64,000 nucleotides of DNA from Streptomyces griseoluteus. Lineage in GTDB: Bacteria; Actinomycetota; Actinomycetes; Streptomycetales; Streptomycetaceae. Of this stretch, positions 1 through 8,067 are shown piece after piece. Made by a program: the position numbers and the translations under genes. The DNA lies in contig JOBE01000038.1 in NCBI GenBank assembly GCA_000717735.1, positions 68,410 to 132,409 of the forward strand. Direction: 5' to 3'. Under the pieces are notes generated by a model. That model saw nothing but the letters and a program-made list of their open reading frames with translations, was not told the DNA's origin and ran no database searches. How positions within the stretch are numbered: position 1 is the first letter of the stretch; the number at the start of each line of letters is the position of its first letter.

Positions 1-1044
1 CTGGTGGTGGCGGGCGCCGTCCTCGGCGGCCTCGGCTCGGGTACGGCGACGGCGGTGGCCGCCGCAGGGATCGCCGGGCAGCGCGACCCGCACCGGGCAG
101 CGACGCTCGGCCTGCTGTCCGTCTCGGCGACGGCGGGCGCCCTCTACCTGACCCTCCCGCACCTGGCCGGCGGCCACGCGCCCGCGCTGCTCGCCATCGC
201 CTGCGCGGCGGCCCTGGTGTGGCCGCTGACCGGCCGGCTGCCGGGGCGCACGCGCGCGGTACGGGAGGCCCCGACGGTCTCCGGCCCGCTCCCCCACCGG
301 CGGGCGGGGGTGGTGCTCGCGGCGGGCATCCTGTGCTGGTCCCTCGCGCAGAACGCGCTGTGGGGCGTGAGCGGCCGCATCGGGCTCACTCAGGCGGGGC
401 TCTCCGAGGTGACCGTCGGCGCGGTCTTCGCCGCCGCCCTCGGCGCGGGCCTCGCCGGGGTCACGGCGGCGGGGGCGCTCGGCTCCCGCCTGGGCCGGGC
501 CGTGCCCATCGGGGCGGGCACCGTCCTCATCGCGGGCTGCGTACTGCTCAGCTCGGCAGCCGAAGGCCTGGTCTCGTTCGCGACCGGCGAGATCCTGTGG
601 AACGCCTTCTACCCGGTGGTCCTCTCGTACCTGCTCGGCCTGGCCGCCTCGCTCGACCCGCGCGGCCGCTGGGCCGTCCTGGTGGGCTCGGCGTCCTCCC
701 TGGGCGTGGCCTGCGGCCCGGTGGCCGGGAGCCTGCTGTCGGAGAGCGCCGGATACCCGGGCATGGGCCTGGTCCTGTGCGCCCTGCTCGTCCTGGTCGC
801 GCTCCCGATGACGGCGGTGGCCCGCCACGCGTCCGGCCGGCCGCTGGTCCCCGGCTCGGTGCGGCGCAGGGGCGGCGCGCCGGCGGCGGTCCTGGCGGGG
901 AACGCCTCGGCGACCCCGGCCGTGGTCCCCCAGATGGGCGCCCGCGAGCAGGAGGTCGCCCCGATCACGGTCGCGACCCCGGCCGGCCGCCGCCGTCTGG
1001 CGAAGTCGGCGTTCCGCCTGGCGAGGCCGAGCGACCGGGGGTGA
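1..1044 (+). CDS. MFS transporter, C-terminal part (5' end outside window)
   Basis: The reading frame is open to the left window edge, so the true start lies upstream. The visible 347 codons hold about nine hydrophobic helices, a basic central loop (residues about 75-100 of the visible part) and a polar, arginine-rich C-terminal tail of about 70 residues. This is the pattern of a major facilitator transporter that has lost its first helices to the window edge. The substrate cannot be told. The gene faces the deaminase gene tail to tail across a hairpin at 1110-1128. Confidence 0.75.
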   Translation: MVVAGAVLGGLGSGTATAVAAAGIAGQRDPHRAATLGLLSVSATAGALYLTLPHLAGGHAPALLAIACAAALVWPLTGRLPGRTRAVREAPTVSGPLPHRRAGVVLAAGILCWSLAQNALWGVSGRIGLTQAGLSEVTVGAVFAAALGAGLAGVTAAGALGSRLGRAVPIGAGTVLIAGCVLLSSAAEGLVSFATGEILWNAFYPVVLSYLLGLAASLDPRGRWAVLVGSASSLGVACGPVAGSLLSESAGYPGMGLVLCALLVLVALPMTAVARHASGRPLVPGSVRRRGGAPAAVLAGNASATPAVVPQMGAREQEVAPITVATPAGRRRLAKSAFRLARPSDRG

Positions 1045-1109
1045 AATCCAGCCCCGCCTGGGGTCCCCCACGCCCGCAAGGGCGTAGGGGGAGTTTGAGG
1101 CGCGGGGGT

Positions 1110-1128
1110 CCGGGGGCGGAGCCCCCGG
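1110..1128. terminator. bidirectional hairpin between convergent genes
   Basis: CCGGGGGC and GCCCCCGG form an 8-bp perfect stem with a 3-nt loop, between the stops of the MFS gene and the deaminase gene. The surrounding text, with GGTTTCGGGAAGGGGCGGG just downstream, recurs at 19700-19760, so it belongs to a repeated terminator-like family. There is no U-run, as is usual in Streptomyces. Confidence 0.6.
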
Positions 1129-1171
1129 TTTCGGGAAGGGGCGGGGTGGGGAAGAAGCCCGCCGCCGGCGC

Positions 1172-2182
1172 CTACGCCGGGCCGCCCCCGAACACGTACG
1201 CCTCCACCTCGGCGAGGTACCGCGCCCGGCGCTCCTCGTCGTCCTCCAGGAACGACGCGAGGAACGAGTTGCGGGCCAGCTCACGGAGGTGCTCCGGCTC
1301 AAGCCCGAGCGTCTCCCGCACCGCGTCGAAGTTGTCGCCCACGTACCCGCCGAAGTACGCCGGGTCGTCCGAGTTCACGGTGACGAGGAGACCCGCCGTC
1401 ATCATCGCCCGCAGCGGGTGGTCGGCGAGCGTGTCGATCGTGCGGAGCCGTACGTTCGACAGCGGGCAGAGGGTGAGCGGCACCCGCTCGCGGACGAGAC
1501 GGTCGACCAGGTCCGCGTCCTCCATGCAGCGCAGGCCGTGGTCGACGCGCTCCACGCCGAGGACGTCGAGGGCCTCGCGGATGTACGCGGCGGGGCCCTC
1601 CTCTCCCGCGTGGGCGACCTTGCGCAGACCGAGGGCCCCGGCGGCCTCGTACACCTCGCGGAACTTGGCCGGCGGGTGGCCGACCTCCGCCGAGTCGAGG
1701 CCGACTCCGGTGATCCGGTCCAGGTAGGGCTTGGCGGCGTCCAGGGTGGCGAGCGCCGATTCCGCGGACTCGTCGCGGAGGAAGCACATGATGAGCCGGG
1801 TGGAGATCCCGTAGCGCTCCTCGGAGCGTTCGAGGGAGGCGCTCAGGCCCTCGATCACGGCGCCGATCGGGACGCCGCGGGCCGTGTGCGCCTGCGGGTC
1901 GAAGAAGATCTCGGCGTGCCGGACGCCCTGCGCGGCGGCCCGCTCCAGATAGGCGTCGGCGAGTGCGGTGAAGTCCTCGGCGGTGCGCAGGACGGCCATC
2001 AGGCCGTAGTACAGGTCGAGGAAGGACTGCAGGTCGCTGAACCGGTACGCGCCGCGCAGCTCGTCGGTGTCCGCGTACGGCAGGGTCACGCCGTTGCGCG
2101 CGGCGAGCGCGAAGGCCAGCTCGGGTTCGAGGGTGCCTTCGATGTGGAGGTGCAGTTCGGCCTTGGGTACGGGCATGTTCAC
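1172..2182 (-). CDS. adenine/adenosine deaminase family protein
   Basis: A metal-dependent amidohydrolase of 336 aa that would deaminate adenine or adenosine in purine salvage, in the cytosol. HLHIEGT (residues 11-17) holds the first metal-binding histidines, HAGEE lies mid-protein, and [10 protein letters not shown] (about 271-280) holds the catalytic aspartates. As I recall the family, the DDPAYFGGY signature fits adenine deaminases (Aah1/ADE type) better than classical adenosine deaminases, so adenine is my preferred substrate. Start: GTG at 2182 forms a GTGA overlap with the RNase Z stop; ATG at 2176 is equally possible. It is the last gene of an operon starting at the HIT gene or earlier. 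Confidence 0.85.
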   Translation of the reverse strand: MNMPVPKAELHLHIEGTLEPELAFALAARNGVTLPYADTDELRGAYRFSDLQSFLDLYYGLMAVLRTAEDFTALADAYLERAAAQGVRHAEIFFDPQAHTARGVPIGAVIEGLSASLERSEERYGISTRLIMCFLRDESAESALATLDAAKPYLDRITGVGLDSAEVGHPPAKFREVYEAAGALGLRKVAHAGEEGPAAYIREALDVLGVERVDHGLRCMEDADLVDRLVRERVPLTLCPLSNVRLRTIDTLADHPLRAMMTAGLLVTVNSDDPAYFGGYVGDNFDAVRETLGLEPEHLRELARNSFLASFLEDDEERRARYLAEVEAYVFGGGPA

Positions 2183-3084
2183 GTTCGTTTCGGTACGGGG
2201 ACCCTCATGAGGTCCTGGGCAATGCTCAGTTCGCCGTCGAACCCGGCCGCCCGCGCCTGGAGCTCGAACGCGGCCGGGTCGGAGTAGCGCTGCGAGAAGT
2301 GGGTGAGGACGAGGTGCCGCACCCCCGCGTCGCGGGCGACGGCTGCGGCCTGGCCGGCCGTCAGATGGCCGTGGTCGGTGGCGAGACGGACGTCCTCGTC
2401 GAGGAAGGTCGACTCGATGACGAGCATGTCGGCGCCGTCGGCGAGGGTGTGCACGCCCTCGCAGAGCCGGGTGTCCATGACGAAGGCGAAGCGCTGCCCG
2501 CGCCGGATCTCGCTGACCTCGTCGAGGGTCACGCCGTCCAGGACGCCGTCGCGCTGGATCCGGCCCACGTCGGGGCCCTTGATGCCGTGGGCGGCGAGCC
2601 GCTCGGGCAGGATGCGGCGCCCGTCGGGCTCGGTGAGCCGGTAGCCGTACGACTCGACGGGGTGCGAGAGCCGGTACGCGTCGAGGGTGAACGTGTCGGT
2701 GACGGCGATCGGCCCGTCGGCGGCGACCGGCGACTCGGTCAGCTTCACCGTCTCGCGGTAGGCCGTCGCGTACCGCAGGCGCTCGAAGAAGCGCTGTCCG
2801 CTCGCCGGGTAGTGCGCGGTGACCGGGTGCGGGACCTGGTCGAGGTTGATCCGCTGGATCACCCCGGCCAGGCCGAGCGAGTGGTCGCCGTGGAAGTGCG
2901 TCACGCAGATCCGGTCGAGATCGTGCGCGGCGACGCCGGCGCGCAGCATCTGGCGCTGGGTGCCCTCGCCGGGATCGAAGAGGATGCCCTGCCCGTCCCA
3001 GCGCAGCAGATAGCCGTTGTGGTTGCGGTGCCGGGTCGGGACCTGGCTGGCGGTCCCGAGGACGACCAGTTCGCGTACGGACAC
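2179..3084 (-). CDS. rnz: ribonuclease Z
   Basis: A tRNA 3'-processing endonuclease of the metallo-beta-lactamase fold, 301 aa. The N-terminus has [14 protein letters not shown], diagnostic for RNase Z, then THFHGDH (the HxHxDH zinc motif) near residue 63. A C-terminal HLTAGQAA...LTHFSQRY block supplies the remaining zinc ligands. The length is typical of the short bacterial form (about 300 aa). GTG start, 3 nt after the HIT gene stop; the stop overlaps the deaminase start, so the three genes look co-transcribed. Confidence 0.95.
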   Translation of the reverse strand: MSVRELVVLGTASQVPTRHRNHNGYLLRWDGQGILFDPGEGTQRQMLRAGVAAHDLDRICVTHFHGDHSLGLAGVIQRINLDQVPHPVTAHYPASGQRFFERLRYATAYRETVKLTESPVAADGPIAVTDTFTLDAYRLSHPVESYGYRLTEPDGRRILPERLAAHGIKGPDVGRIQRDGVLDGVTLDEVSEIRRGQRFAFVMDTRLCEGVHTLADGADMLVIESTFLDEDVRLATDHGHLTAGQAAAVARDAGVRHLVLTHFSQRYSDPAAFELQARAAGFDGELSIAQDLMRVPVPKRT

Positions 3085-3087
3085 GGC

Positions 3088-3447
3088 CTAGCCGGGGGGC
3101 CAGTTGAGGCCGCGGCCGCCCAGCACGTGCGCGTGGGCGTGGAAAACGGTCTGTCCCGCGCCGGCGCCGGTGTTGAAGACGATCCGGAAGCCGCTGCCCT
3201 CGATCTTCTCCTGGGCGGCGATCTCACCGGCCTCGCGCAGCACGTCGGCGGCGACGGTCGGCGCGGCGGCGGCGAGGGACGCGGCGTCCGGGTAGTGGAG
3301 GCGCGGGATCACGAGGACGTGGGTGGGTGCCTGCGGGTTGATGTCGCGGAAGGCGACGGTGGTCTCCGTCTCGCGAACGATCGTCGCCGGCACCTCGCCT
3401 TCCGAGATCTTGCAGAACAGGCAGTCGCTCTGCGGCTCTCCGGCCAT
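3088..3447 (-). CDS. HIT family (histidine triad) nucleotide-binding hydrolase
   Basis: A 119-aa Hint/HinT-like purine nucleotide phosphoramidase. The N-terminus has the CLFCKI pair (Cys at about 9 and 12), common in bacterial Hint proteins. The core HVLVIPRLHYPD and the C-terminal triad HAHAHVLGGRG give the catalytic histidine motif HxHxH. The length matches the family. The ATG start is preceded by GAGGAGG at good spacing. It sits just upstream of rnz with a 3-nt gap, which suggests one transcript. The physiological substrate of such proteins is usually unknown. Confidence 0.93.
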   Translation of the reverse strand: MAGEPQSDCLFCKISEGEVPATIVRETETTVAFRDINPQAPTHVLVIPRLHYPDAASLAAAAPTVAADVLREAGEIAAQEKIEGSGFRIVFNTGAGAGQTVFHAHAHVLGGRGLNWPPG

Positions 3448-3561
3448 GGCCCGGGCCTCCTCGCCTCTGTCGATCGGTACGGCGTCCGTCGGTCGGACGG
3501 CGTCTGTCGGTCGGTACTCCGGGAATGCTATCCGCCGTCACCGACGGGAACGCGTCCCCGG

Positions 3562-4656
3562 TCAGTCCTTCGGCGCGCGCCGGTTCAGGGCCGAGCGGCT
3601 CACCCAGTACGTGATGATCACGGCCCAGAACAGCGGCGTCCCGAGTCCGCCGACCGCTCCCGCGCCGAGCGACCACAGGGCCATCGTCACCAGCGAGTAG
3701 AGCCCGAGCAGTCCCACGGCGGTGGCCATCGCGATCACCGGCCGGCAGGAGCGCGCCACGAGGAGCAGGGGGCGGCGCAGCCGGGGCGGCACCCGGCGGC
3801 CCATCCACAGCACCCAGCCGCCCCAGGCCCCGAGGAGCACGGCCGCGCCGATCACGAGGGGCACGACCGCCTCGGCGCCGACGGCCCCGCTCCGCGCCGG
3901 CGCGGCGCCGAACGTCGAGGCGAGGAAGCCGATCAGGGCCACCCAGCGGGCTCCGGCGACGGTGTTCCAGGCCATGGCCTCCAGGTTGTAGCGGGCCTTG
4001 CGGTCCTGGAGGTCGAGCGCGGCGGAGGCGACGAAGCCCTCGGCGGCCTGCGTCCAGGCCCCGCGCCGGAACCAGCGGCGCCGCAGCCGCAGCAGCGACA
4101 GGTTGTTGTGGGCCTCGCTGCTCTGCGGGTTGAGCCGCAGCGTCGTCTCGTACGCCCGCTGCGCGGTGGCGTGGTCGCCCCGGCGCTGGGCGGTGAGCCC
4201 GACGAGGAAGTGGGCCGCGTCCTCCTCGGGGGCGAGGGCGACGGCGGCCCGCGCCGCCTCGTACGCCTCGACGGTACGCGCGGGCGTACGCGCGTGCTCC
4301 CCGAACTGGGCGAGGGCGGTGCCGAGGGCGTAGTGGGTGCCCCAGTACTGCGGGGCGAGCCGGACGGCGTACCGGGCGGAGGTCTCGGCGTCCTGGAAGC
4401 GCCGCAGGCCCAGCAGGATCTGCACCCGCATCAGCCAGGCCATGAGCAGCTCGGGTTCGGCGGCGAGCGCCCGGTCCACGGCGGCGAGGGCGGCCGGGTG
4501 GTCCTCGGCGCGGTGGTGGCAGCGGGCCAGCAGGACGAGCGCCTCGGCGTCCTCCGGTTCGGTCGCCAGGTGCTGGGCGACGAGCTGGCCGGCCTGCGCG
4601 TACCGCCCGGTGTCGTAGAGGGCCTCGGCCCGCAGGAGGGCGGTCGGGGTCGTCAC
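3562..4656 (-). CDS. TPR-repeat membrane protein
   Basis: This 364-aa protein has an N-terminal half of tetratricopeptide repeats (for example LAAVDRALAAEPELLMAW, AYEAARAAVALAPEEDAAHF, AYETTLRLNPQSSEAHNN). The C-terminal half has about four hydrophobic helices separated by a basic RRVPPRLRRP loop. I chose GTG at 4656 because it overlaps the TGA stop of the preceding AAA+ gene in a GTGA junction; the open frame extends further upstream but only as a shadow. Translational coupling points to a joint function with the ATPase, perhaps as a membrane-anchored adaptor (inference). No enzymatic motif is visible. Confidence 0.8.
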   Translation of the reverse strand: MTTPTALLRAEALYDTGRYAQAGQLVAQHLATEPEDAEALVLLARCHHRAEDHPAALAAVDRALAAEPELLMAWLMRVQILLGLRRFQDAETSARYAVRLAPQYWGTHYALGTALAQFGEHARTPARTVEAYEAARAAVALAPEEDAAHFLVGLTAQRRGDHATAQRAYETTLRLNPQSSEAHNNLSLLRLRRRWFRRGAWTQAAEGFVASAALDLQDRKARYNLEAMAWNTVAGARWVALIGFLASTFGAAPARSGAVGAEAVVPLVIGAAVLLGAWGGWVLWMGRRVPPRLRRPLLLVARSCRPVIAMATAVGLLGLYSLVTMALWSLGAGAVGGLGTPLFWAVIITYWVSRSALNRRAPKD

Positions 4657-5957
4657 AGCTTGCGCTTCCGCTTGAGGTGGGCGAGGAGGTCGTCGTACAG
4701 GCCGCCCTCGTTGGCGAACATGGCGACGTTCCGGGCGGCGGCGAACCACGGTTCCGTGGACGGCTTGATCTGCTTGGCCGCGCCGAGCAGGTCCTTGGTG
4801 GTGATGAGGCGTACGGATCCGCTGCGGGCGGAGTCGAGGAGAGCGGCCTCGGCGGCGGTCTCGCAGACATGGGCGAGGTCGGCGCCGGAGAAGTCCTCGG
4901 TGGCCTTGACCAGCTTGCCGAGGTCGACGGCCTCGATGGGGCGCTCGCGCAGGTGGTAGCGGAGGATCGACTCGCGGGCGGTGGCGTCCGGCGGGAGCAC
5001 GAGCAGGGTGCGGTCGAGACGCCCGGGGCGGCGCAGCGCGATGTCCACGTCCCAGGGGACGTTGGTGGCGGCGAGCACGAAGACGCCTTCGTTGCCGGCG
5101 CCGCTCGCGATGCCGTCGAGCTCGGTGAGGAGCTGGTTGACGACGTTGCGCAGGCCGCTGTGGTGCGTACGGGAGCGCTTGGCCCCCAGGGCGTCCAGCT
5201 CGTCGAGGAAGACGACGCAGGGGGCCTGGCGGCGGGCGGTCTCGAAGATGTCGTGGATGTTCTTCTCGGAGGCCCCGATCCACATGTCGAGGACGTCGGA
5301 GAGGGAGACGGTGAGGAAGTTCGCGCCGAGTTCGCCCGCGACGGCCCGCGCGATGAAGGTCTTGCCGCAGCCGGGCGGCCCGTACAGGAGCAGGCCGCCG
5401 CGGAGCGACTTGCCGTACAGGCGGCGCAGTTCGGGGTTGCGCATGGGGGCGAGGAAGGCGGCTTCGAGCCGGTCCTTGACCTCCTCCATGCCGCCGACGT
5501 CGGCGAGGCGTACGGAACCGGGGGCGTCGACGTCCCAGGCGGCGGCGTCCCCTGCCGCCCCCTCGCCGTCGGCGGCCTGCGGGTCCTCCAGGAAACGGGG
5601 TCCCACGAGGTCCTGGACCTGCTGCTCGGCGGCGTCCCAGTCGAAGGAGGGACGGGCGGCGCCGGACGTGTCCGGAGGCGTCTCGACCGGCTTCTCGACC
5701 GGCTTCTCGACCGGCTTCTCGACTGGCTTCTCGACTGGCGTCGTGACCGGCGGAACCCCCATCGCGCGCATCATCAGGGCGCGCGCGTCCGCGTCCCCCG
5801 GCGCGTGCTGGAGCGCGACCGCCGCCTCCGCGACGGCCTCGTCGTTCCGCCCGTCGGACAGGAGGAGTTCGGCGAAGTGAAGACGCAGGGGTACGTCACC
5901 GGGGGCGGCGGCCACGGCGGCGCGCAGACTGCGGATCAGGGGGGACTCGTCGGCCAT
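4653..5957 (-). CDS. AAA+ ATPase with TPR-like N-terminus and PVEK repeat linker
   Basis: A 434-aa AAA+ protein. Residues 1-66 look like one or two TPR helices. Residues 74-92 are a tandem Pro-Val-Glu-Lys repeat. The AAA core follows, with LADVGGMEEVKDRL, Walker A GPPGCGKT (193-200), Walker B CVVFLDELDAL (about 247-257) and an arginine-finger region RRPGRLDRTL, which is like the FtsH/CDC48 ATPase clade. No protease or second ATPase domain follows, so it is not FtsH or full-length Cdc48. ATG start. Its stop overlaps the start of the TPR membrane protein. The substrate is unknown. Confidence 0.88.
   Translation of the reverse strand: MADESPLIRSLRAAVAAAPGDVPLRLHFAELLLSDGRNDEAVAEAAVALQHAPGDADARALMMRAMGVPPVTTPVEKPVEKPVEKPVEKPVETPPDTSGAARPSFDWDAAEQQVQDLVGPRFLEDPQAADGEGAAGDAAAWDVDAPGSVRLADVGGMEEVKDRLEAAFLAPMRNPELRRLYGKSLRGGLLLYGPPGCGKTFIARAVAGELGANFLTVSLSDVLDMWIGASEKNIHDIFETARRQAPCVVFLDELDALGAKRSRTHHSGLRNVVNQLLTELDGIASGAGNEGVFVLAATNVPWDVDIALRRPGRLDRTLLVLPPDATARESILRYHLRERPIEAVDLGKLVKATEDFSGADLAHVCETAAEAALLDSARSGSVRLITTKDLLGAAKQIKPSTEPWFAAARNVAMFANEGGLYDDLLAHLKRKRKL
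5682..5738 (-). repeat. 12-bp tandem repeat coding for PVEK units
   Basis: About five copies of a 12-bp unit (forward strand TTCTCGACCGGC with single-base variants) inside the AAA+ gene, translating to a flexible PVEK linker. In-frame length variation would change linker length without breaking the protein. Confidence 0.85.
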
Positions 5958-6017
5958 GCGGCCACCCTAAGGAGCGCCGGGGGGCCGCTGTCCACCGGGT
6001 GCCGCGCGCTCGCCTGC

Positions 6018-6126
6018 GCTGGGGTCTTTCGTTTGGATCAGGCCGGATGAGGGAGCGGGATCCGGTGCCGTGGATCGCAAGGCGGAGGAGGGCGCCATGG
6101 CGGAGCCATGGCAACCGACGACAACG
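6018..6126. repeat. interspersed repeat at the 3' end of rsmE
   Basis: On the minus strand this segment ends in ATCCGGCCTGATCCAAACGA followed by AAGACCC. The same 27 bases occur at 52176-52204, next to the stop codon of a glycosyltransferase gene. The rest of the segment includes two copies of the self-complementary octamer GCCATGGC separated by three bases. It supplies the last codons and the stop of rsmE. The left boundary is estimated from where RsmE similarity is lost. Confidence 0.55.
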
Positions 6127-6820
6127 CCGCCGTGGAGGTCCGCAGCACGCTCCGGCCCAGCCGGTACGGCTTCGCCCCGGCCTCCTCGAACGCGGCGAGT
6201 TCCTGCGGCGAGACACCGCCCTCGGGGCCGACGATCAGCACGATCGAGCCCTTCTCCGGGAGTTCGGCGGTGGCGAGCGCGCCGCTCGGGTGGTCGCGGT
6301 CCTCGTGCAGGACGGCCGCGAAGTCGGCGCCCGCGAGAAACGCGGCTACCTGCTTGGTCGTCATCAGGTCGGAGACCTCGGGGAAGCGGGTGCGGCGCGA
6401 CTGCTTGCCGGCCTCGCGCGCGGTGGACCGCCACTTGGCGAGCGCCTTCAGACCCCGGTCGCCCTTCCACTGGGTGATGCAGCGGGAGGCGGCCCACGGC
6501 ACGACGGCGTCCACCCCGGTCTCCGTCATCGTCTCGACGGCGACTTCACCCCTGTCGCCCTTGGGCAGCGCCTGGACGACGGTGATCCGCGGCTCCTCCT
6601 CGGGGTCCTCGTACACGCCCGACACCTGCACCGTCAGCCGGTCCTTGCCCTCGGCCGTGAGCACCACGCAGTCGGCCCAGCGGCCGCGGCCGTCGGCGAG
6701 GACGAGGTCCTCACCGCCCTGAAGCCGCTTCACGGAGACGGCGTGCCGCCCTTCGGGCCCTTCGAGCACGAAGGTGCCGGCGCCGGGGACGGCGTCGACG
6801 ACGAAGACGGGTGCGGTCAT
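6038..6820 (-). CDS. rsmE: 16S rRNA m3U1498 methyltransferase RsmE, altered C-terminus
   Basis: A SPOUT-fold enzyme that methylates N3 of U1498 in 16S rRNA. Visible family marks are LPKGDRGEVAVETMTETGV, a TQWKGDRG segment, the SAM-knot block LIVGPEGGVSPQELAAFEEAG and the LGRSVLRTSTA motif near the end. The start ATG at 6820 overlaps the stop of the upstream monooxygenase gene (ATGA). After TSTA the protein runs into a Pro/Arg-rich tail (MAPPWRPPPPCDPRHRIP) encoded by an interspersed repeat, where the family usually has an Ala/Leu-rich helix ending in Arg-Trp. The enzyme may have lost or replaced its last 15 or so residues. 260 aa. Confidence 0.85.
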   Translation of the reverse strand: MTAPVFVVDAVPGAGTFVLEGPEGRHAVSVKRLQGGEDLVLADGRGRWADCVVLTAEGKDRLTVQVSGVYEDPEEEPRITVVQALPKGDRGEVAVETMTETGVDAVVPWAASRCITQWKGDRGLKALAKWRSTAREAGKQSRRTRFPEVSDLMTTKQVAAFLAGADFAAVLHEDRDHPSGALATAELPEKGSIVLIVGPEGGVSPQELAAFEEAGAKPYRLGRSVLRTSTAALSSVAMAPPWRPPPPCDPRHRIPLPHPA

Positions 6821-7914
6821 GAGGTGCTCCTGTGGGCGAACCCGGAGGTGTCGCAGAGGTCGGCGATGGCGGTGTCGAGTTCGGCGGCCAGGACCTCGAT
6901 CAGCTGCCCCGCGGGGAGTTCGCGGGCGAGCCGGTGGCCCTGGCCGGCCCACAGGGCCATGCCCTGGGCGTCGCCCGCGGTGGCGGCGGCCTTGCGGATC
7001 GGGGCGGTGAGGTGGTGGATCTCGGGGTAGGCGGCGGGGGCGTACGGCCCGTGCTCGCGCATGAAGCGGTTGACGAGGCCGCGCGCCGGGCGCCCGGAGA
7101 AGGCCCTGGTGAAGGCGGTCCTGGTGAACAGCGGGTCGGTCAGGGCCCGCTTGTGCAGCGGGTGGGCGCCCGACTCGGGGCAGCAGAGGAACGCGGTGCC
7201 GAGCTGGGCGGCGTCGGCCCCGGCGGCGAGGACGGCGGCGATCTGCGCGCCGCGCATGATCCCGCCGGTGGCGACGATCGGCAGGGCGACGCTCTCGCGG
7301 ACCTGGGTGAGGAGGGGGAGCAGTCCGGTGCCCGGGGCGTCGTCGGCGGGGTCGTCGCGGTACGCGCCCTGGTGCCCGCCGGCCTCGACGCCCTGGACGC
7401 AGAGGGCGTCGGCGCCGGCCCGCTGGGCGGCGAGGGCCTCGTCGGCGGAGGTGACCGTGACGATCGTGTACGTACCGACGCGGGCGAAGGAGGCGAGGAC
7501 CTCGGGCTCGGGGCAGCCGAAGGTGAAGGAGACGACGCGGACCGGGTCGTCCATGAGGATGGCCAGCTTGGCGTCGTAGGCGTCGTCACGGCCGTCGTCG
7601 GTCTCGCCGAGCGGGGTGTCGTACCAGGTGGCCTCGCCGGCGAGCTGGTGGCGGTAGACCTCCAGGGCGGCGGGGTCGGCGGGCCGCCCGGTCTGCGGCA
7701 TGAAGAGGTTGACGCCGAAGGGGCGTGCGGTGAGCCCGCGTACCTGCTTGATCTCCTGGTACAGGCCTCCGGCCGTCTTGTAGCCGCCGGCCAGGAAGCC
7801 GAGCGCCCCGGCCTCGCAGACGGCTCCGACCAGTTCGGGACAGGAGGCGCCACCCGCCATGGGGGCCTGCACGATCGGAAACCGAGAGAGATCGTTCAGT
7901 GCGGTGGTGGACAT
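6817..7914 (-). CDS. nitronate monooxygenase-like FMN enzyme
   Basis: A TIM-barrel flavoprotein of the 2-nitropropane dioxygenase/nitronate monooxygenase family, 365 aa. Marks are FPIVQAPMAGGAS at the N-terminus, the GALGFLAGGYKT loop, CVQGVEAGGHQGAY with the catalytic-type histidine, and the phosphate-binding VATGGIMRGAQIAAVLAAGA plus AQLGTAFLCCPES. ATG at 7914 was chosen over an in-frame start at 7962 because homologues begin close to the FPIVQAPM strand. It overlaps rsmE by 4 bp, so the two are likely co-translated. The true substrate is uncertain. Confidence 0.85.
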   Translation of the reverse strand: MSTTALNDLSRFPIVQAPMAGGASCPELVGAVCEAGALGFLAGGYKTAGGLYQEIKQVRGLTARPFGVNLFMPQTGRPADPAALEVYRHQLAGEATWYDTPLGETDDGRDDAYDAKLAILMDDPVRVVSFTFGCPEPEVLASFARVGTYTIVTVTSADEALAAQRAGADALCVQGVEAGGHQGAYRDDPADDAPGTGLLPLLTQVRESVALPIVATGGIMRGAQIAAVLAAGADAAQLGTAFLCCPESGAHPLHKRALTDPLFTRTAFTRAFSGRPARGLVNRFMREHGPYAPAAYPEIHHLTAPIRKAAATAGDAQGMALWAGQGHRLARELPAGQLIEVLAAELDTAIADLCDTSGFAHRSTS

Positions 7915-8009
7915 ATGGGCATCGTGCCATGCCCCTGCTTCGGCGCCGAATCCGTACGTCATGTCAGGAAGAGCGGCTCCCGGGCGGTCATCGTCGGTTC
8001 GGAAAACGC

Positions 8010-8046
8010 GGAGGGGCGGGACGGCTCACGGCCGTCCCGCCCCTCC
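8010..8046 (-). terminator. terminator after dnaJ
   Basis: A 15-bp perfect stem (GGAGGGGCGGGACGG with its complement) around a 7-nt loop, 22 bp past the dnaJ stop. It separates the hrcA-dnaJ unit from the nitronate monooxygenase gene. Confidence 0.85.
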
Positions 8047-8067
8047 CACTCCGGTGTACGGACCGGG

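Noticed and set aside
2299..4959. Long plus-strand ORF of 886 codons
   Set aside because: It is antisense to rnz, HIT, TPR and AAA genes and has the composition expected of a mirror frame in GC-rich coding DNA.
4653..5957. FtsH or full Cdc48
   Set aside because: There is no HExxH protease domain, membrane helix or second AAA module.
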